The notes beneath the pieces are model-generated. The model was not told the origin of the DNA. It worked only from the letters and a program-made list of their open reading frames with translations, and did no database searches. Both the position numbers and the translations under genes were made by a program. From Prochlorococcus sp. AG-402-G06 (GTDB lineage: Bacteria > Cyanobacteriota > Cyanobacteriia > PCC-6307 > Cyanobiaceae), in the NCBI GenBank assembly GCA_003277985.1, contig QCHR01000005.1:1-64000 (forward strand): 64,000 bases of DNA, read 5' to 3'. Positions within the stretch are counted from its first letter, which is position 1, and each line of letters opens with the position of its first letter. Below are positions 59,127 through 64,000 of the stretch, in pieces.

Positions 59127-61904
59127 ATGACTTCATCAGAAAGAGATACGTTAGAGAACGAAATCCTCCCAAACAATTTAAATCCAAAGGAAATCTTTCC
59201 TTTTGCATTGGATGAGTTTCAACTTAAAGCAATTGACTCACTCAATCAAGGGCATTCTGTAGTTGTTAGTGCTCCTACAGGATCAGGAAAAACCTTAATA
59301 GGAGAGTATGCAATTTATAGAGCGATTTCTCATGGGAATAAGGTGTTTTATACAACCCCCTTAAAAGCTTTATCTAACCAAAAACTGAGAGACTTTAGGA
59401 ATCAATTTGGTTCAAGCAATGTGGGTCTATTGACAGGTGATTTAAGCCTAAATAGAGAGGCTTCGATTCTTGTTATGACTACAGAAATTTTTAGAAATAT
59501 GCTTTATGCAGCAGCAGATAGAAATGATGATCCTCTACTTGATATAGAAACTGTTGTTCTTGATGAATGCCATTATATGAATGATGCTCATAGAGGGACA
59601 GTGTGGGAGGAATCAATTATTCATTGTCCTAAATCCGTTCAGTTCGTTGCTTTATCGGCAACCGTTGCAAATGCAGGTCAATTAACTGATTGGATTGAGC
59701 AAGTTCACGGACCTACAGATTTGATATCTAGTGATTTAAGACCAGTTCCCCTGGAATTTAATTTTTGTAGTGCTAGAGGACTTCATCCATTACTTAATGA
59801 AAAAGGAACTGGATTACACCCAAACTGTAAGATTTGGCGCCCAACAAAATCACATAAGAAGAGAGGACGCTTATCCAAGCCTGCTCAGCCTGATTCACCT
59901 TCACTGGGCTTTGTGATATCGAAGTTGGCAGAAAGAAATATGTTACCCGCTATTTATTTCATTTTTAGTCGTCGTGGTTGTGACAAGGCTGTGAAAACTA
60001 TAGCTAGCACTTGTTTAGTGAACCAAGAAGAAAGAAAATCAATTCAAGAACGATTTGAAAAATATACAATTTTAAATTCAGAAGGTTTGAGAGATGATTT
60101 ACATATAAAAGCTTTATTTAATGGAATAGCATCTCATCATGCAGGAGTTCTTCCTGCCTGGAAGGAGTTGATTGAGGAATTATTTCAAGAGGGATTGATA
60201 AAGGTTGTTTTTGCAACTGAAACTTTAGCTGCAGGAATCAATATGCCGGCTAGAAGCACAATTATATCTACTTTGTCGAAGAGATCAGATAATGGACATC
60301 GTCAATTGATGGGGAGTGAATTCTTGCAAATGGCTGGTAGGGCTGGAAGAAGAGGTCTTGACTCTAGAGGCTATGTTGTCACTGTGCAAACTCGATTCGA
60401 AGGGGTTCGAGAAGCTGGTCAATTAGCTACCAGCCCAGCCGATCCACTGATTAGTCAATTCACACCCAGCTATGGAATGGTATTGAATCTCTTACAACGT
60501 TATGACTTAGACAAAGCAAAAGAATTGATAGAGAGAAGCTTTAGTAGGTACTTGGCGAGCTTAGATTTAGTTGAAGAAGAAGAAGAGTTATCCAAATTAA
60601 AAGATGAGTTTAAAGAGTATAAAACTTTTTCAGAAGACATACCATGGTCTGATTTTGAAAGATATGAGAAAATTAAAAGTCATCTAAAGGAAGAAAGAAG
60701 ACTATTAAAAATTCTCCAAAAACAATCAGCAGAAACCTTATCTAATGAACTGATTTTAGCCTTAGAATTTGCAAATAATGGAACCCTCATAAGTCTGAAG
60801 ACATCACAGTTAAGAGAAAAAATTACACCTGCAGTAATTGTTGAAAAAATACAAAAAGGAGATAGACAATCTCAATTGTTATGTTTAACAGATGAAAATG
60901 TTTGGATACTTATTGCTTGTAAGGAAGTTGTTAGTCTTTATGCTGAATTGACTTGCTTAGACGTATCACATCTTAAAACTCCTAAAATAAGTAGATTAGG
61001 TGAAATACATCATGGCGATTTACTAAGTAAAGAAACAGCTTCAATGATTTCGAATTTGGCTCAGAAGAATGATATGAGAACTGCTCAATATGATCTGGCT
61101 AGTGAAGTTTTATCTCAAGCTAAGTTGGTTAAATCCTTAGATGATGAATTATTGATTCAACCAGCTCATCGATGGGGGGATAAGAAAAAATTAAAAAAGT
61201 ATAGACGAAGAATGGACGAACTAGGTGTTGAAATACATGAACGTGAGGAGATCCTCTACGACAGGTCTAACCGTCACTGGGAAACTTTCTTATCACTAAT
61301 TAAAGTACTTAACCACTTCGGATGCTTGGACGATTTAAATCCTACTGAAATCGGAAGAGGTATTGGATCTTTAAGAGGTGAAAATGAGTTATGGTTAGGA
61401 TTGGTTTTGATAAGTGGACATCTTGATGAACTAAAACCAGTAGAATTAGCTGGTGTTGTTCAGTCAATTGTTACTGAGGTAAATCGTCCTGATTTATGGT
61501 CTGGATTTATCCCAAGTGGAGTTGCAGAAGAAGCGTTTAATGACTTATCAAATATTCGAAGAGAATTGTTTAGTGTTCAAGAACGATTTGGTATAGAAGT
61601 CCCAATCTTATGGAGTTCTGAAGTAATGGGTTTAGTAGAAGCCTGGGCTCGAGGAAGCACGTGGACAGATTTAATTTCAAATACTTCCTTGGATGAGGGA
61701 GATGTCGTGAGAATTTTGAGAAGAACAAATGATTTACTTTCACAGATTCCCTATTGCGAGTCTGTGAGTAGGCAACTTAGAAATAACGCCAAGGCTGCGA
61801 TGAAACTAATGGATAGATTTCCAGTTTGCGAAGCTGAAGATATTAATCAAGCAAAAGAAAAAAATCATGAACTTATTAATCCAGCAACTGAAAGAAATAA
61901 TTGA
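59127..61904 (+). CDS. SKI2-like DEAD/DEAH-box RNA helicase
   Basis: A 925-residue superfamily 2 helicase. Walker A APTGSGKT (49-56), DECH box at 146-149 (VVLDECHYMND), motif III LSATVANA, and motif VI 'QMAGRAGRRGLD' are intact. The long C-terminal part resembles the Mtr4/Ski2 (DSHCT) region. Cyanobacteria and plastids have such a protein (ISE2-like), involved in RNA processing or decay. Its end faces that of fumC 20 bp away. Confidence 0.92.
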   Translation: MTSSERDTLENEILPNNLNPKEIFPFALDEFQLKAIDSLNQGHSVVVSAPTGSGKTLIGEYAIYRAISHGNKVFYTTPLKALSNQKLRDFRNQFGSSNVGLLTGDLSLNREASILVMTTEIFRNMLYAAADRNDDPLLDIETVVLDECHYMNDAHRGTVWEESIIHCPKSVQFVALSATVANAGQLTDWIEQVHGPTDLISSDLRPVPLEFNFCSARGLHPLLNEKGTGLHPNCKIWRPTKSHKKRGRLSKPAQPDSPSLGFVISKLAERNMLPAIYFIFSRRGCDKAVKTIASTCLVNQEERKSIQERFEKYTILNSEGLRDDLHIKALFNGIASHHAGVLPAWKELIEELFQEGLIKVVFATETLAAGINMPARSTIISTLSKRSDNGHRQLMGSEFLQMAGRAGRRGLDSRGYVVTVQTRFEGVREAGQLATSPADPLISQFTPSYGMVLNLLQRYDLDKAKELIERSFSRYLASLDLVEEEEELSKLKDEFKEYKTFSEDIPWSDFERYEKIKSHLKEERRLLKILQKQSAETLSNELILALEFANNGTLISLKTSQLREKITPAVIVEKIQKGDRQSQLLCLTDENVWILIACKEVVSLYAELTCLDVSHLKTPKISRLGEIHHGDLLSKETASMISNLAQKNDMRTAQYDLASEVLSQAKLVKSLDDELLIQPAHRWGDKKKLKKYRRRMDELGVEIHEREEILYDRSNRHWETFLSLIKVLNHFGCLDDLNPTEIGRGIGSLRGENELWLGLVLISGHLDELKPVELAGVVQSIVTEVNRPDLWSGFIPSGVAEEAFNDLSNIRRELFSVQERFGIEVPILWSSEVMGLVEAWARGSTWTDLISNTSLDEGDVVRILRRTNDLLSQIPYCESVSRQLRNNAKAAMKLMDRFPVCEAEDINQAKEKNHELINPATERNN

Positions 61905-61923
61905 GATTGAAAAACCTAATTTT

Positions 61924-63318
61924 TTAATCACCTCCAATCATAGATTTTGGATTAGTGAGATTATCAAATTCTTCTTGATCAATAAAATTTAATTGAATGG
62001 AGGCTTGTCTTAAACTTAGATTTTTTTCATGGGCTAATTGGGCAATTTTACTGGCTTTTTCGTATCCAATTGAGGGTGCCAGTGCAGTTACCAGCATCAG
62101 AGAATTGTCTAAATATTCTTTTATTTTCTCTTTATTGGGTTGCATACCTTCAATCATATGTTCTCTGCAACTCTTACATGCATTTTGAATAAGGTTGATA
62201 CTTTTTAAAATGTTGTAGCCAATGAGAGGTTTGTAAACATTCATTTGTAGATGTCCCCCACTCCCTGCAATTGATACAGAGGTGTCCATACCAATTATTT
62301 GCGTACAAACCATTGCCATCGCTTCGCATTGAGTGGGATTGATTTTCCCTGGCATTATTGAGCTTCCAGGTTCATTTGCTGGTAGCTGTAGCTCTGATAA
62401 ACCAGCTCTAGGTCCACAAGATAAAAGTCGAAGATCATTTACAATTTTGAGAAAAGTTACTGCTAATAATTTTAGTTGAGACATTATATTTACAAGACCA
62501 TCATGACTAGCCATAATGGCAAATTTATTAGCTGCAGTCTTAAAAGGTAAATTTGTTTTTCTAGAAATATCAAGAGCAATTAACTTATCGAAATTCTTAG
62601 GACTATTAAGCCCGGTCCCAATTGCTGTCCCTCCAAGAGGCAATGGATAAATTTCCTCAAGGTTGATTTCAATACGCACTAAAGCAGTTTCTAATTGATT
62701 GGCCCAAGTGGAGACTTCTTGCCCAAGAGTTAGAGGTACTGCATCTTGAAGATGAGTACGTCCTATTTTTATAATATCTCTCCATTCTTTACTTTTTAGA
62801 TGGAGTACATCAATGAGTTTTTTTAATTCAGGTATTAATGTGTCTTTTAAAGTGACTATTGTGGCTATTTGAATTGCAGATGGGAAAACATCGTTTGTTG
62901 ATTGAGAGCAATTGACATGATCATTGGGATGTATTGGATCATGACTACCTAACGGATTATTTAAACGTTTTGAAGCTATATTACAAATCACCTCATTGAC
63001 GTTCATATTGGTTTGAGTACCACTGCCTGTTTGCCAAACCTTTACAGGAAATTGATCATTATGTTTTCCTTCAATGATTTCTAGACTTGCTTCGGTAATG
63101 AATTGAGTAGTTTCTTTATTTATTAGGCCTAGATCATTGTTTACTTGAGCAGCAGAAGCTTTTATTTGGGCAATTGCATGAATAATCTCGAGTGGTATGA
63201 TCTCCTCTCCAATAGAGAAATTTAAGATTGATCGTTGAGTCTGAGCTCCCCATAGCACATCCTTTGGAACATCAATAGAACCTAGGCTATCTTTCTCAAG
63301 TCGTTTCATATTGGACAT
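61924..63318 (-). CDS. fumC: Fumarate hydratase, class II
   Basis: A 464-residue enzyme adding water to fumarate to form malate. Signatures are 'TNMNVNEVICNIAS', 'HPNDHVNCSQSTNDVFPSAI', 'GRTHLQDAVPLTLGQE' and the catalytic loop 'GSSIMPGKINPTQCEAM'. The length is normal. Its role in an incomplete picocyanobacterial TCA cycle is recycling fumarate from purine and arginine synthesis, which fits the next gene, purB. Confidence 0.95.
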   Translation of the reverse strand: MSNMKRLEKDSLGSIDVPKDVLWGAQTQRSILNFSIGEEIIPLEIIHAIAQIKASAAQVNNDLGLINKETTQFITEASLEIIEGKHNDQFPVKVWQTGSGTQTNMNVNEVICNIASKRLNNPLGSHDPIHPNDHVNCSQSTNDVFPSAIQIATIVTLKDTLIPELKKLIDVLHLKSKEWRDIIKIGRTHLQDAVPLTLGQEVSTWANQLETALVRIEINLEEIYPLPLGGTAIGTGLNSPKNFDKLIALDISRKTNLPFKTAANKFAIMASHDGLVNIMSQLKLLAVTFLKIVNDLRLLSCGPRAGLSELQLPANEPGSSIMPGKINPTQCEAMAMVCTQIIGMDTSVSIAGSGGHLQMNVYKPLIGYNILKSINLIQNACKSCREHMIEGMQPNKEKIKEYLDNSLMLVTALAPSIGYEKASKIAQLAHEKNLSLRQASIQLNFIDQEEFDNLTNPKSMIGGD

Positions 63319-63446
63319 TGATCTTGGGTTGAGAATTTTTAAGTTTCCTAGGGAATAGAAACTTATAACTATGGATTTTAGTTGAATCTAGTTCTAATCC
63401 CTTTTGAGAGTGTATATACTGATCATAATTGATTCAGCTTTTAAAG

Positions 63447-64000
63447 TTATATACCAAGTCTTTCCCACACAACTCTCAAATTGGACTGGTGTAATTCGGT
63501 TGAGAAACAGTCAGAAAGCTTTTCTTTTGAGAGACTATTCATTACTTCTGGATCATTCTCAAGGTTCTTTTTGAAATCTCCTTCGCTTTGATTCCAGGCT
63601 GAATGAGCATTTTTTTGTACTAGTCGATAAGAATCTTCTCGACTCATTCCATTCTCAACTAAAGCTAAAAGAACTCTTTGACTAAAAACTACTCCTCCAT
63701 AAATGTTTAAATTTTTCAACATATTTTTTGGATAAACGCCAAGACCTTTAATTATTGCGGTCATTTCTGTGATCATGAAATGAAGAGTAATAGATGTGTC
63801 TGGCAGCATTAATCTTTCATTGGAGCTGTGGCTTATATCTCTTTCATGCCATAGAGCTACATTCTCAAGAGCTGCAACTACATAACTTCTTAAAACTCTG
63901 GATAGACCACTTACTCTTTCACTTCTTATGGGATTTCTTTTATGAGGCATTGCAGAGCTTCCTTTTTGGCCTTTAGCAAAGTTCTCCTCTACTTCAAGAA
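63447..64000 (-). CDS. purB: Adenylosuccinate lyase, C-terminal part (cut by window edge)
   Basis: The frame enters from the right edge (LEVEENFAKGQKGSSAMPHK, then RNPIRSERVSGLSRVLRS) and ends at 63447. The loop SSAMPHKRNP is the signature of the aspartase/fumarase superfamily as found in PurB. 'WHERDISHSSNERLMLPD' is also PurB-like. It makes fumarate in two steps of purine synthesis. The N-terminal part is outside the window. Confidence 0.93.
   Translation of the reverse strand, partial: LEVEENFAKGQKGSSAMPHKRNPIRSERVSGLSRVLRSYVVAALENVALWHERDISHSSNERLMLPDTSITLHFMITEMTAIIKGLGVYPKNMLKNLNIYGGVVFSQRVLLALVENGMSREDSYRLVQKNAHSAWNQSEGDFKKNLENDPEVMNSLSKEKLSDCFSTELHQSNLRVVWERLGI

Overview
The window looks like a piece of a marine picocyanobacterial chromosome, most likely low-light-adapted Prochlorococcus, possibly NATL-like. 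The signs are very AT-rich intergenic DNA, many TTG/GTG starts, RNA polymerase split into rpoC1 and rpoC2, two Hli chlorophyll-binding miniproteins, Ycf35/DUF1257, a urease plus urea ABC transporter block, and many 30-75 residue orphan proteins. The clade is an inference from general knowledge; no database search was possible.

Layout. 1-1120: the start of a porin cut by the window edge, a perfect 23-bp inverted repeat upstream of it, and two small proteins. 1142-11540: a nitrogen block for urea use, with ureDABC on the minus strand, ureEFG on the plus strand, then urtA-urtBCDE behind two tandem NtcA-type boxes; a hairpin separates urtA from urtBCDE. 11537-15252: an accessory stretch of tiny genes (CxxC protein, 36-residue Hli, cupin-like protein, DUF4278 protein, 2OG-Fe(II) oxygenase and several orphans). 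15397-21802: a zinc island (WD40 protein, COG0523/CobW GTPase, unknown 105-residue protein, ZnuA, ZnuC, Zur, ZnuB) with a Zur-like box between znuA and znuC. 21963-24925: a ribbon-helix-helix-like protein, two DUF3721 proteins (one a His-tailed lipoprotein, the other with a glycine every fifth residue) and a His/Met-rich porin, probably more metal-handling genes. 24989-26366: folE, tRNA-Thr(CGT), DUF3493. 26425-32330: rimP-nusA-ylxR-infB. 32458-36965: htrA-like protease, rpiA, hisD, rpsT, tatD. 37197-46588: rpoB-rpoC1-rpoC2. 46655-53789: hli, rlmN, a sodium:solute symporter, a HEAT-repeat protein, DUF2997-ycf35-ferredoxin-aldo/keto reductase, rsmG. 53867-64000: a J-domain protein, bioF-bioK-bioC-bioD-bioA, a SKI2-like helicase, fumC and the end of purB.

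The most interesting signal is a domain of about 110 residues shared by two otherwise unrelated proteins of the zinc island. It is inserted between the GTPase and C-terminal domains of the cytosolic CobW protein and into the His-rich loop of periplasmic ZnuA. It begins FEWxGVFxLxxGxY, continues DPxMxxVxL and ends FTxHxxxEF. Together with the WD40 protein, the DUF3721 pair and the His/Met porin, it suggests a zinc acquisition and allocation system with undescribed parts.

Two genes, rpoB and tatD, are each broken by one extra A in an A run (A6 and A7). Removing that base restores normal protein ends in both. Because rpoB is essential, indel errors in the sequence are the simplest explanation.
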